DNA of 64,000 nt from Saccharopolyspora erythraea (GCF_018141105.1 NZ_CP054839.1:310001-374000), one strand, 5' to 3'; positions 43,837 to 52,201 are shown, counted from the first letter of the stretch. Numbers and translations: made by a program. The notes: generated by a model not told the origin, from the letters alone.

Positions 43837-44991
43837 GTGGACGTGGCTGAGGGCGCCGGTCCGGTTGACCGGTTGCACAACCTCCTGCTCGCCATGACCG
43901 GACGTGTGGACGACGACGCGGTCAACTCGGCCCGCGAGCTGCTCGGCACCGGACAGCTCGACGCGGCGGCCGAGTTCCTGGCCGGCTGCCTGGTGGCCGG
44001 GCGCATCCCGGTGACCACCACCGAGCAGTACCAGCTGCGCCGGGTGCTCGACGAGGCCCGCTCGCAGCAGCGGCTCGCCGACCGGCTGCACGTGCTCGAC
44101 AACGTCCCGGACGAGGAGCACCGGTTCAGCGACCAGGACCAGTCCGACGACGAGGTCGTCGCCGCGCTCGCCCCGGTGACCTCCCGGCTCGCGGGCGTCC
44201 GCGCGCTCTGGTGCTCCTGGCGCGTCACCCCGGCCGGCGTCACCTACGGCGCGGTGCCGAGGCGGGTGCTGCTGGCCGAGGTCGGGTCGGACGGCTCGGT
44301 CGCGGCTGCGGGCTACCAGCTGCTGGAGGCGCTGCGCAGGGCCGGCGTCGGCTGTTCGGTCGAGGTGTTCAGCAGCGGTGCCGACCTGCCGGAGTACCAC
44401 CGCAACGCGCTGGCCGCCGCGCACCGGGTGCACCTGGACATGCCGCCTGCCGCGGTCGCGCAGCAGAACGGCATGAGCCGCGCCCGCGCCCCGCGCGTCA
44501 GCTCCGGTGGTGAGCCCGCCGGAGGGCATGACTTACCGGCCGAGCCGGCACCCGCGCCCAGGGCGGAGCGCCCCGTGGAACGACCGGTCGAGCGCCCGGC
44601 CCCTGAGCCGCAGCCCGAGCCGGAACCCGTGACCCCCCAGGCGGTCTCCGAGCCCGCTCCGGCGCAGACCGCGGCACCTGCCGAGTCCGTGCCACAGCAG
44701 CACCAGAACGCTCCCGAGAACCAGGCCAAGGCCGACAGCCAGGGCAACATGCGGGTTCCCGCCGCGGTCGACGCCAAGCTCACCGACCGGGAGCGCAACC
44801 TGCTGCGCAAGCTGCACGAGGAACTGGCCCAGCGCGAGCAGGACCGGTCCGGCCCGGCCAAGGGTGGCCAGGGCCAGCGGCAGCCGGAGACCTGGAACTC
44901 GACCATGCCGGGCGGCACCGGCGGCTTCCCGCCGATCGGCGCCCACCCCTCTCCGGTGAGCAACCAGAGCTACAACCAGCAGCGTCCCTGA
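43837..44991 (+). CDS. uncharacterised protein with disordered C-terminus, second of two tandem paralogs
   Basis: 384 residues from GTG 43837 with TAGGAGGC upstream. Residues 1-205 are a diverged copy of the preceding protein. A Pro/Glu-rich disordered stretch follows at about 215-290 (RPVERPVERPAPEPQPEPEP), then a conserved-looking patch AAVDAKLTDRERNLLRKLHE ELAQREQD, where the helix could form a coiled coil, and a Gly/Gln/Asn-rich tail. The layout suggests a scaffold that carries the folded domain on a flexible tail. No function can be given. A strong terminator follows. Confidence 0.65.
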   Translation: MDVAEGAGPVDRLHNLLLAMTGRVDDDAVNSARELLGTGQLDAAAEFLAGCLVAGRIPVTTTEQYQLRRVLDEARSQQRLADRLHVLDNVPDEEHRFSDQDQSDDEVVAALAPVTSRLAGVRALWCSWRVTPAGVTYGAVPRRVLLAEVGSDGSVAAAGYQLLEALRRAGVGCSVEVFSSGADLPEYHRNALAAAHRVHLDMPPAAVAQQNGMSRARAPRVSSGGEPAGGHDLPAEPAPAPRAERPVERPVERPAPEPQPEPEPVTPQAVSEPAPAQTAAPAESVPQQHQNAPENQAKADSQGNMRVPAAVDAKLTDRERNLLRKLHEELAQREQDRSGPAKGGQGQRQPETWNSTMPGGTGGFPPIGAHPSPVSNQSYNQQRP

Positions 44992-44997
44992 ACGGCC

Positions 44998-45036
44998 CGA
45001 CGGCTGCCCCTCGCACCGCGCGCGGGGCAGCCGTCG
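44998..45036. terminator. bidirectional terminator after the tandem paralogs
   Basis: A perfect 13-bp stem (44998-45010 with 45024-45036, loop 13) fills the 47 bases between the two convergent stops at 44991 and 45039. Confidence 0.85.
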
Positions 45037-45038
45037 CG

Positions 45039-45917
45039 CTACACGGCCGCCTGCACGTCGGCCAGCACGCGCTGGAGGTGCAGGCCGCGCCGCACGTCGC
45101 AGACGTGCTCGGTCCGCCCGTCGCGGACCAGCTCCAGGAACTCGTCCAGCAGCACCGCGTAGCACTCCTGGGCGGCGGTCCGCCGACCGGAGAGCTGCGT
45201 GTGCCCGTTCTCGCCGTAGACGCTGATGTCCACCAGCGCGGGCTGGACCGGGACGCGCAGCGACAGCGTGAGCGTGCTGGTGGCACCGCCCTCGTGGCCG
45301 AAGACCACGTGCCACAGGTCGTTGGCGGCGTCGCGGCTGGCGTAGTGCACCTGCTCGATGCGCCCGAGCGCGGCGTCGAGCAGGTCGATCGCGTGCGGTC
45401 CCGCGTCGACCAGCGCGCCTTCCTCCTGCCGCCACCGCGATGTGGCGTAGTCGCCAGAGAGCAGCGCCCCGGCCAACCAGCGCCCCGCGCCGCCCCGGAC
45501 GCCGTCGAGCCCCGCCAGCCACGACCGCACCTCCGGCGCGAACCGGCGCGTCAGCATCATCACCGCGGCGACCCCGCTCTCCTCCGCCGCGTCGGCCACC
45601 GCCTGCGCGCCCGCCAGGTCGGTCGCCAGCGGCTTCTCCAGGATCAGGTGCTTGCCCGCGCGGGCCGCCACCGGGGCCAGCTCGGCCTGCACGTCGGGCG
45701 GCACGGCGAACGCGACCGCGTCGACCGACGCGAGCAGCTCGTCGTACCCGGTCGCGACGATGGCGTCGTGCGGACCGGCCAGTTCCTCGGCCGCCTCCCG
45801 GCGTCTCGCCCAAACCGCCGCCAACCGCGTGCCCGGGTGCGCTTCCAGCCCTGGCGCGTGCACCCGGCCGGCCCAGGGGCCTGCTCCGACTACTCCGACC
45901 CGCAGCGTTTCGCTCAT
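45039..45917 (-). CDS. Gfo/Idh/MocA-family oxidoreductase
   Basis: 292 residues. NAD(P)-binding VGVVGAGPWAGRVHAPGLEA at the start, the LILEKPLATDLAGAQAV motif (E-K-P) near residue 96, and the substrate-domain motif GALVDAGPHAIDLLDAALG (D-x-G-x-H). All residues expected for catalysis are seen. The family oxidises or reduces sugars, inositols and related compounds; the substrate is not evident. ATG at 45917; divergent from the NUDIX gene. Confidence 0.9.
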   Translation of the reverse strand: MSETLRVGVVGAGPWAGRVHAPGLEAHPGTRLAAVWARRREAAEELAGPHDAIVATGYDELLASVDAVAFAVPPDVQAELAPVAARAGKHLILEKPLATDLAGAQAVADAAEESGVAAVMMLTRRFAPEVRSWLAGLDGVRGGAGRWLAGALLSGDYATSRWRQEEGALVDAGPHAIDLLDAALGRIEQVHYASRDAANDLWHVVFGHEGGATSTLTLSLRVPVQPALVDISVYGENGHTQLSGRRTAAQECYAVLLDEFLELVRDGRTEHVCDVRRGLHLQRVLADVQAAV

Positions 45918-46037
45918 GCCGACATCGTGCCTTCGCCGCAACGGGGCCCCTGCGGACGGGGGTACCGGCGACGATGCCGGTGATCTCGGGGCTCGGATCG
46001 CGGCGTTTCGGTGTCGTCCCGGCTTAGGGTGAGCGGC

Positions 46038-46871
46038 ATGGTGCAACTTCCCGACGAGCTGGCGCTGCCCGAGGGTTTCGTGCCGGAGGCCCCGCCCGAC
46101 CCGCCCGTCACGCCGAAGGACGCCGCGACCGTCCTGCTGTTGCGCGACGGGTCCGCCGGACCGGAGGTCTTCCTCCAGCGCCGGGTGAAGGGCATGCCGT
46201 TCGCGGGAGGCATGACGGTGTTCCCGGGCGGCGGTGTCGACCCCCGCGACGCCGACACCTCGGTGGCGTGGAACGGCCCCTCCCCGCAGTGGTGGGCCAA
46301 GCAGCTCGGGTGCACCGAGGAACTGGCCCGCGCGTTGGTGTGCGCGGCCGTGCGCGAGACGTTCGAGGAGTCCGGCGTGCTCCTCGCGGGCGCCGACCCG
46401 GGAACGGTCGTCAGCGACACCGCCGCCTACGCCGACGTGCGCGCGGCGCTGGTGTCGCGGGAGCTCTCGCTGGCCGGGTTCCTCGCGGGCGCGGGCCTGG
46501 TGCTGCGCTCGGACCTGCTGCGGCCGTGGTCGAACTGGGTCACGCCGGAGGCCGAGCCGCGCCGCTACGACACCAGGTTCTTCGTCGCGGCGCTGCCGGA
46601 CGGCCAGCGCGCCGACGCCGCGACCCCGGAGGCGTCCGAGGCGTACTGGCGGACCCCGCGGGCCGCCCTCGACGACTGGCGGCAGGGCCGGTGCGGACTG
46701 CTGCCGCCGACGTGGGTCACGTTGACCGAGATCGCCGAGTGCGGCAGCGTGGCCGAGGCGCTGTCGACCGAGCGCGTCCTGACGAAGGTGGTGCCGAAGC
46801 TGGCCCGCCGCGACGGCAGGTGGCACGTGCTGATGCCGGGCGATCCCGGCCACGACGGGGAAGGGCAGTGA
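46038..46871 (+). CDS. NUDIX hydrolase of the NUDT19/NUDT8-like type
   Basis: 277 residues. GMTVFPGGGVDPRDADTSVAW opens the NUDIX fold and the box closes with CAAVRETFEESGVLL (R-E-x-x-E-E). The insertion between the two halves is characteristic of the NUDT19-type branch that hydrolyses CoA derivatives. RYDTRFFVAALP follows. The start is ATG 46038; a longer frame from 46011 has no ribosome site. The stop overlaps the ATG of the MBL gene by one base. Confidence 0.88.
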   Translation: MVQLPDELALPEGFVPEAPPDPPVTPKDAATVLLLRDGSAGPEVFLQRRVKGMPFAGGMTVFPGGGVDPRDADTSVAWNGPSPQWWAKQLGCTEELARALVCAAVRETFEESGVLLAGADPGTVVSDTAAYADVRAALVSRELSLAGFLAGAGLVLRSDLLRPWSNWVTPEAEPRRYDTRFFVAALPDGQRADAATPEASEAYWRTPRAALDDWRQGRCGLLPPTWVTLTEIAECGSVAEALSTERVLTKVVPKLARRDGRWHVLMPGDPGHDGEGQ

Positions 46872-47698
46872 TGGAGCATCCCGCATACGGTTCCGTCCGG
46901 CCGGTGACCGCGTACGCGTCCGTGCTGCTGGCGCGCAACCCGGACGTGATGACCCTCGACGGCACCAACACCTGGCTGGTCGGGTCGCCGGACGCGGCGG
47001 ACCGCATCGTCATCGACCCCGGCCCCGCCGACCGCGACCACCTCGAGCTGGCCGCCGAGCGCCCGGTGTCTGTGGTCCTGCTGACCCACCACCACCCCGA
47101 CCACACCGCGGGCGCCCGGGACTTCGCGGAGCTGACCGGCGCGCCGGTCAGGGCTCTGGACCCGGCGCTGTGCGCCGGTGCCGAGCCGCTCACCGACGGG
47201 GAGACGGTCGAAGCCTCCGGCGTGCGGCTGCGCGTCCTGGCCACGCCGGGGCACACGGCCGACTCGGTGTGCCTCACCGTCGACGACCCCGCCGAGCCGG
47301 CGGTGTTCACCGGCGACACCGTGCTGGGCAAGGGCACGACGGTCGTCGCGCACCCCGACGGGCACCTCGGCTCGTACCTGGAGTCGCTGCGCCTGCTCGG
47401 CGACCTGCCGGAGGGCACCAGGGTGCTGCCCGGCCACGGCCCCGAGCTGCCCGACATCAGGGCGATCAGCCGGGCCTACCTGGCGCACCGCAGCCAGCGG
47501 CTCGGCCAGATCCGCACCGTCCTGCGCGAGCACGGACCCGGCATCACGGCCCGGCGGGTCGTGGAGATCGTCTACGCCGACGTCGACCCGGCGGTGTGGC
47601 CCGCGGCGGAGTGGAGCGTCCAGGCCCAGCTCACGTACCTGCGTGAGCTTGAAGCCCCCGATGGGGCTTCGAGTGGCCCGCAAGGGCCATCGGCGTGA
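46871..47698 (+). CDS. MBL-fold metallo-hydrolase (Rv3677c-like)
   Basis: 275 residues. Metal ligands: LTHHHPDHTAGA (H-x-H-x-D-H), ATPGHTADSVC, VFTGDTVLGKG and LPGHGPELPD. Resembles LACTB2-like hydrolases and M. tuberculosis Rv3677c; likely acts on a thioester or RNA-linked substrate, not a beta-lactam. Its last about 16 codons (EAPDGASSGPQGPSA) are encoded by hairpin string C, so the natural C-terminus may have been replaced. Translationally coupled to the NUDIX gene. Confidence 0.9.
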   Translation: MEHPAYGSVRPVTAYASVLLARNPDVMTLDGTNTWLVGSPDAADRIVIDPGPADRDHLELAAERPVSVVLLTHHHPDHTAGARDFAELTGAPVRALDPALCAGAEPLTDGETVEASGVRLRVLATPGHTADSVCLTVDDPAEPAVFTGDTVLGKGTTVVAHPDGHLGSYLESLRLLGDLPEGTRVLPGHGPELPDIRAISRAYLAHRSQRLGQIRTVLREHGPGITARRVVEIVYADVDPAVWPAAEWSVQAQLTYLRELEAPDGASSGPQGPSA

Positions 47699-47707
47699 AA
47701 CGCCGAT
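47648..47707. repeat. hairpin string C overlapping the 3' end of the MBL gene
   Basis: Three inverted repeats in 60 bases: 47651-47658/47663-47670 (8 bp, loop CGAT, GAAGCCCC core), 47674-47679/47684-47689 (6 bp) and 47689-47696/47700-47707 (8 bp, loop GAA). The first two lie in the coding region. The third spans the stop codon, and the string ends directly at the stop of the opposing MOSC gene. Confidence 0.75.
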
Positions 47708-48532
47708 TCACCTGATGCGTTCAGCCCAAGCCGTCACCACGACCTCGTCCCCGACCGAGAGCTTGCCCGTCTCCAGGACCGCGAACTTCGCACCGAACGC
47801 GATACCGCCTTCGGTGCGCCGGTACTCGGCGAGCGTGCGCAGCGGCTCCGGCCCGGTGCGAAGGCCCGTCTCCTGGTCGACCGTGGTCACCGCGCAGCGG
47901 ATTGCGAGCTTGGTGAAGCCGAGTTCGGCCCCGCCGAGGACGACCCGCCGGAGGCGATCCTCGGTGTGCGGCTCTTCCCAGCCCGAGACCACTACGTTCG
48001 GCCGGAAGCGGTTCATGGGGTGCGGCGGGGCGCCGCGCTCGGCAAGCCGCTGGTTGAGCTCGTCGAGCGACGCCAGCGAGAGGACGTGCACCGCCGAGCT
48101 GTCGGCGTACCCGGACGTGCCGGGCACGTCGCCGTCGGTGACCCGGTCGTGCTCGGGTGGCACGCGCACCAGCCTGCGGGGCGCCGCGAACACCTCGGAA
48201 AGCCACTCGGCGACCACGTCGCCCTGGTCAATGCCCTTGTAGGTGGCACCGAACAGGTCCACGTCGCGCCGGGGACCGGACGAGTCGACCTCGATGGACA
48301 CCGCTTCCACACCCGGCCCGCGCAGGGTGAGCCGCTTCCCGTCGGCGCTGATGTCCGGCCGGATCAACGCCAGCCGCGGATCGCGTCGTTGGGTCCGGAA
48401 CACGCCTCGCTCGTCGACCACCATGAAACTGCGGTCGTGCGCCAGGCCCGCCGGCGTCATGAACGTGTCGAGCAGCGACGTCCCGGCACAGCCCTTGATC
48501 GGGTAGCAGATCAGCTCTGCGATTCTGGCCAC
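47708..48532 (-). CDS. MOSC-domain protein with N-terminal beta-barrel
   Basis: 274 residues: RIAELICYPIKGCAGTSL at the start and HDRSFMVVDERGVFRTQRRDPRLALI form the MOSC N-terminal domain; the MOSC domain follows, with NRFRPNVVVSG and the cysteine motif FTKLAIRCAVTTVDQETG that holds molybdenum in mARC-like proteins. These enzymes reduce N-hydroxylated compounds or carry sulfur. GTG 48532 is chosen because homologous proteins begin near this point. Not part of the mycobacterial gene order in this block. Confidence 0.88.
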   Translation of the reverse strand: MARIAELICYPIKGCAGTSLLDTFMTPAGLAHDRSFMVVDERGVFRTQRRDPRLALIRPDISADGKRLTLRGPGVEAVSIEVDSSGPRRDVDLFGATYKGIDQGDVVAEWLSEVFAAPRRLVRVPPEHDRVTDGDVPGTSGYADSSAVHVLSLASLDELNQRLAERGAPPHPMNRFRPNVVVSGWEEPHTEDRLRRVVLGGAELGFTKLAIRCAVTTVDQETGLRTGPEPLRTLAEYRRTEGGIAFGAKFAVLETGKLSVGDEVVVTAWAERIR

Positions 48533-48755
48533 GGTTCCGAGCCTAGGGGCCGCATCGCAGGCCAAGCGAAGGATTAACCCCCGATCGCCGCTCGGACGTG
48601 TTCCAGATGTGGCTCGCGCAGTGGGTCGCCGGGCGGAACCTCAGCCGCCTTCTCGCTGCGGGATCTCCGACTGACGTATGTCCGCGCGGCGTCGAAGCTG
48701 TCCTCGCGAGAAGACGGCTGAGAACCCGCGGGTGGTCGGGCTGAGCCCCACACCG

Positions 48756-48774
48756 CAAGCGGCTCCGCCGCTTG
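48756..48774 (-). terminator. terminator downstream of the DnaN-like gene
   Basis: A perfect 7-bp stem (48756-48762 with 48768-48774, loop CTCCG) lies 12 bases beyond the stop of the DnaN-like gene on the minus strand. The rest of the gap 48533-48785 contains only short inverted repeats and no gene. Confidence 0.6.
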
Positions 48775-48785
48775 TGAAACAGAAG

Positions 48786-49880
48786 CTAGCTCCGCTTGGG
48801 CATCAGCACGTAGCGCAGATCCGCTTCGGGAGCGTCCACGTCGCTGATCACCGTCGACCTGCGTAGCCCGGACCGCAGCCCCAGCCGGACCGTCCGGCCC
48901 GCGAACGCCTGCAACGCGTCGGCGAGGTAGCGGGGTTGGAAGGCGGGGCTGAAGCGGTCGCCGGTGACCGTCGCCTTCACCGCCTCCTGCGCGTCCCCGA
49001 ACTGCGGGTCCGCGGCCCGCACCCGGACCTCGGCGTCCCCGACGTCGAGCAGCACGGCTCCGTGCGCGCCCGCGTACGGCGACACCCGGCGCACGGCACC
49101 TGCCACCTCGTCGGCCCGGACCTCGACCGCGCAGTCGACCTCCGGGAGCAGGTGGCGCGACTCGTCCGGGAACGGCGCGTCGAGCAGCGTCGTCGACACC
49201 TCGGCGTCCGCCCAGCTCAACCCGACCCGGTCGGCGTCGGCGCGCAGCACCACCTCGTCGCCCGACGCCTGCTTGGCGACCTCGGTGAGCAGACCGGACG
49301 GCACCAGCACGTCCAGGTCGCCGGTGCCGGGACGCCACGGCAGCGTCGCCACCGCCATCCGGAACCGGTCCGTCCCGACCAGGACCAGGCGGTCACCGCG
49401 CTGCTTGACGTGCACGCCGGTGAACACCGGAAGCGCGTCGTCGCGGGAGGTCGCGGCAGCGACGACCGCGACCGCGGGCAGCAGCGCGGCGTCCAGCGCC
49501 CCGGCGCGCGGCGGAGCCGCGCGGACGCCGGGGTGCGCGGCGAGGTCGAGCAGCGGCAGCGCGAAGCGCGCGTTCGGCGTGCGAAGCGCCAGCTTCGCGC
49601 CCTCGACGACGAGGCGGACCTCGACGGAGTCGAGGTTGCGCAGCGTCTCGGCGAGCGGCCGGGCCGGGACCAGTACCCGGCCCTCGGTGTGGGTCCGGGC
49701 CCGGCGGCTCAGCCGGATGCCGCGCTCGCGGTCGGTGCCGGCCAGCTCCAGGCCCTCGGGGGTGGCGGTGAGGACCATCCCGGCGAGCACCGGGTCGAGC
49801 AGCCTGCCGGGCAGCAGCCGCACCAGGTCGGCCGCAGCCGCGGCCAGCGCCCGCGTGGGCGCGGTGACGTCGAGATCCAT
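48786..49880 (-). CDS. second DNA polymerase III beta-clamp-like protein
   Basis: 364 residues from ATG 49880. It covers the three clamp domains: MDLDVTAPTRALAAAAADLVRLL with GMVLTATPEGLELAGTDRE, then LPVFTGVHVKQRGDRLVLVG TDRFRMAVATLPW and the final domain with SPAFQPRYLADALQAFAGR and PEADLRYVLMPKRS. The usual DnaN end LMPMRL/LMPVRL reads LMPKRS. The true dnaN lies next to dnaA and gyrB, which are not here, so this is a paralog. It may serve a repair or translesion polymerase, or modulate the main clamp; both are inference. Confidence 0.85.
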   Translation of the reverse strand: MDLDVTAPTRALAAAAADLVRLLPGRLLDPVLAGMVLTATPEGLELAGTDRERGIRLSRRARTHTEGRVLVPARPLAETLRNLDSVEVRLVVEGAKLALRTPNARFALPLLDLAAHPGVRAAPPRAGALDAALLPAVAVVAAATSRDDALPVFTGVHVKQRGDRLVLVGTDRFRMAVATLPWRPGTGDLDVLVPSGLLTEVAKQASGDEVVLRADADRVGLSWADAEVSTTLLDAPFPDESRHLLPEVDCAVEVRADEVAGAVRRVSPYAGAHGAVLLDVGDAEVRVRAADPQFGDAQEAVKATVTGDRFSPAFQPRYLADALQAFAGRTVRLGLRSGLRRSTVISDVDAPEADLRYVLMPKRS

Positions 49881-49983
49881 GGCGCGCAAGCTAGCGGCCC
49901 GCACCGACACCCATCCGCCCGCGAAACGGCCGCCCGGCGGCAGAGGTGGACAGGGCGCTTGCGGCCCATCGAGGGTTACCGAG

Positions 49984-50088
49984 ATGAGCGCACACGAGAT
50001 TCCCGGCTACGTGCGGACCGCGAGCCGGATCGTGATCGACGCCGTCAAGGCAGACCTGGACGGAATGGCGGGGACCACCGGAGGCTGA
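49984..50088 (+). CDS. possible 34-residue peptide of unknown function
   Basis: ATG 49984 to TGA 50088 encodes MSAHEIPGYVRTASRIVIDA plus 14 more residues. The second half VKADLDGMAGTTGG looks like a helix followed by a Gly-rich end. There is no strong ribosome site and no known family, but it lies in an otherwise empty gap and its codon pattern resembles coding sequence. Either a small real gene or a remnant. Confidence 0.3.
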   Translation: MSAHEIPGYVRTASRIVIDAVKADLDGMAGTTGG

Positions 50089-50136
50089 AGTCGACGCCTG
50101 CACGGGACGGGGTGGTCGCGCTCTAGCCGCGCGGTT

Positions 50137-50165
50137 GGGCGGCGGCTCGGTCCGAGCCGCCGCCC
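50137..50165 (-). terminator. terminator downstream of the MFS gene
   Basis: A 14-bp near-continuous inverted repeat (50137-50150 with 50152-50165) lies 6 bases beyond the MFS stop; the central pairs open to form a loop. Confidence 0.75.
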
Positions 50166-50171
50166 CTGCGC

Positions 50172-51422
50172 TCAGACGCCGGCGAGCTGCGGCGATGCGG
50201 TCGCGGGCTCCGGCTGCAGGGTGCCGCGGCGCAGCCAGAGCGCGAGCGCGGCCAGCACGCCGACGGCGCTGGCCGCCAGGAAGGCGGCGGGCGGCCCGGC
50301 GGTCTCGACGATCTGCCCGCTCACCGACTGGCCGAAGGCCGCGCCCAGGGTCACCGAGGTGACCACCCAGCCGAACGCCTCGGTCGCGGTTCCCGCCGGT
50401 GCGGCGATCTCCAGCGACACCGAGTGCGCCGTGGACTGCGGGGTGATCAGGCTGCCCGCCAGCAGCAGCGCCAGCGCCAGGCCCCACAGCGTGGTCGGCA
50501 CGGCAAGCAGCGTGATCAACGCGGCGAAGCCGAACAGCAGTGCGGGCAGCCGCAGGTGCATCGGCCGCGGCCATGGCCGCATCCCGTACAGCACGCCGAC
50601 CAGCACCGAGCTGACCGAGAGCAGGCTCAGCAGCAGCCCGCCCGCCGTCGGGTGCCCTGCCAGCTCCGCGGCGGCGGGCACGCCGACCTCGATGAAACCG
50701 ATCAGGGCGCCGAAGCCGAGGGCGGCCAGCGCGACGGTGCGCATGCCCGGGCTCGCCAGCGCGCCGAGCATGTTGCCGCCGCCGTGCCCGGCCCGTTCCC
50801 GCCGTTCCGGCCGCTGCGAGCGTGCCGCCCGCGTCGACGCGAACCCGACGCTGCCCGCGATCATGCACGCCGCTCCGGCCACCACGCCGGTGCCCGGCCA
50901 CGGCATCGCGACCATCAGCCCGGCCAGGCCGGGGCCGAGGATGAAAAAGACCTCCATGCTGATGGCCTCGTAGGAGAACGCGGCGTCCCGGGCGGGCCCG
51001 GGCGGCAGCAGCACGTTCCACAGCGCACGCGAGGCGGGGCCGGTCATCGGCTCGCAGAGGCCGACGGCGAAGGCCAGCGGCACCAGGACGCCGATCGGGG
51101 CGTGCGCCTCGATGACGGCGATCTCGGCGGCGACCACGGCGGCGAACACGACGGACATGACGTAGAGGGGCAGCGTCGGCCCGATCCGGTCCATCACTCG
51201 GCCCTGGACCACCGAACCGCAGGCCACGCCGACCAGCGCCCCGGCCGACACCAGCCCCGCGGCGGCGAAGCTGCCGGTCTCGCGCTGGACGTAGAGCATC
51301 AGCGAGAGACCGACCATGGCGATCGGCAGACGGGCGAGCAGGGACGTCAGCACCGGGGCGACGGCCCCGGGGGCGGTGAGCGCGGCGCGGTAGTCACGCG
51401 GGGAGACGGAGTTGGACACCAC
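50172..51422 (-). CDS. MFS transporter, 12 transmembrane helices
   Basis: 416 residues from GTG 51422 (the next codon, GTG 51419, is equally possible). Twelve hydrophobic helices, with the MFS loop motif GVACGSVVQGRVMDRIGPTL after helix 2 and a long basic central loop STRAARSQRPERRERAGHG. It belongs to the actinobacterial MFS exporters of the drug/metabolite type; the substrate is unknown. A longer frame from 51455 would run through a palindromic operator, so the shorter start is preferred. Confidence 0.88.
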   Translation of the reverse strand: MVSNSVSPRDYRAALTAPGAVAPVLTSLLARLPIAMVGLSLMLYVQRETGSFAAAGLVSAGALVGVACGSVVQGRVMDRIGPTLPLYVMSVVFAAVVAAEIAVIEAHAPIGVLVPLAFAVGLCEPMTGPASRALWNVLLPPGPARDAAFSYEAISMEVFFILGPGLAGLMVAMPWPGTGVVAGAACMIAGSVGFASTRAARSQRPERRERAGHGGGNMLGALASPGMRTVALAALGFGALIGFIEVGVPAAAELAGHPTAGGLLLSLLSVSSVLVGVLYGMRPWPRPMHLRLPALLFGFAALITLLAVPTTLWGLALALLLAGSLITPQSTAHSVSLEIAAPAGTATEAFGWVVTSVTLGAAFGQSVSGQIVETAGPPAAFLAASAVGVLAALALWLRRGTLQPEPATASPQLAGV

Positions 51423-51438
51423 ACCAGTATCCGAAGAA

Positions 51439-51454
51439 TGGTACTGACGTACCA
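51439..51454. promoter_or_regulatory. palindromic operator candidate upstream of the MFS gene
   Basis: TGGTAC (51439-51444) and GTACCA (51449-51454) form a perfect 6-bp inverted repeat with a TGAC centre, 17 bases before the MFS start. No regulator gene lies next to it. Confidence 0.45.
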
Positions 51455-51455
51455 A

Positions 51456-52139
51456 CTCTTTATGGGGTAATCCGGCTCACCGGACAGCAGGACGGGACTT
51501 TCTACCCGAGGCGCGAACGGCCGGATGCATGCACACTCGTACCAGGGCAACGGATTACTCGACCCGCGAGCAAGCGGTCCGGGTGAGCCGAGCAACCTGC
51601 GGGCCTGCCGCGACGTCCTTTGAGCGAGGGCGGCGGGAACCGCCCACAACAGACTTCCTTCGGTGCCAGGTTCGGGGCCGACGCATCGGAGGACGGGGGA
51701 GCGTGGTTGGTCGTCGGGGGATTAGCCACGCGCAGCGAGAGGGCTGGAACGTCACGTCGGGGGTGGCGCCCAGCCCTCTCGCACGTCTCGGCCCGGGACG
51801 CATGTGGCGGCCTGTTCCCCGAGTGCACCCTTCGCGCGAGTCCCACAGGCGGGCACGCATCCAGCCCTAGGTCGCGCCAGCCCGCAGCGCCATCAGGCGC
51901 TTGACCCCGGTGCCTTCGGGTATCGGCCGACCGGTCGGCGGCTCGGGCCGGACACCTGGTTGGTGGCTCTCGGACGCCTGGTCGGTGGCTCGGGCCGGAC
52001 GTCCGTGTGCCAGGCGCTCAGGCGGCCACCCTGCCCTCTTGCCGCCCAGCACACGCGTGGGTGCCACCTGCTCGGTGATCTTCCCGGGCCTTCCGCGGGC
52101 CGGTTTCCCGCGCGCGCAAAAACGCGCGCCGACTGAAGA
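51456..52139. other. gene-free structured region
   Basis: About 680 bases between the MFS and crp genes without a credible gene. Open frames on both strands exist but overlap each other, lack ribosome sites and have no family motif. It contains a perfect 13-bp stem (51735-51747 with 51770-51782, loop 22), and GC-rich degenerate direct repeats of about 21 bases at 51933-51953, 51958-51975 and 51980-52000. A non-coding RNA is possible on either strand. Confidence 0.5.
51933..52000. repeat. three degenerate tandem repeats downstream of crp
   Basis: GGTCGGCGGCTCGGGCCGGA (51933) and GGTCGGTGGCTCGGGCCGGA (51980) differ at one base; a shorter, more diverged copy lies between them at 51958. The period is 22-25 bases. 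Confidence 0.65.
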
Positions 52140-52159
52140 GCCCGGGGTCCGCCCCGGGC
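52140..52159 (-). terminator. terminator downstream of crp
   Basis: A perfect 8-bp stem (52140-52147 with 52152-52159, loop TCCG) lies 42 bases beyond the crp stop; a second GCGCGC/GCGCGC hairpin with an A-rich loop follows near 52110-52129. Confidence 0.7.
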
Positions 52160-52201
52160 CCGTCTATCGGCGCGCGTCGCGACCGGCGGCCTCGCCGGTC
52201 G

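Noticed and set aside
51529-52136. Several open frames on both strands in the gene-free region
   Set aside because: They overlap each other, lack ribosome sites and show no conserved motifs.
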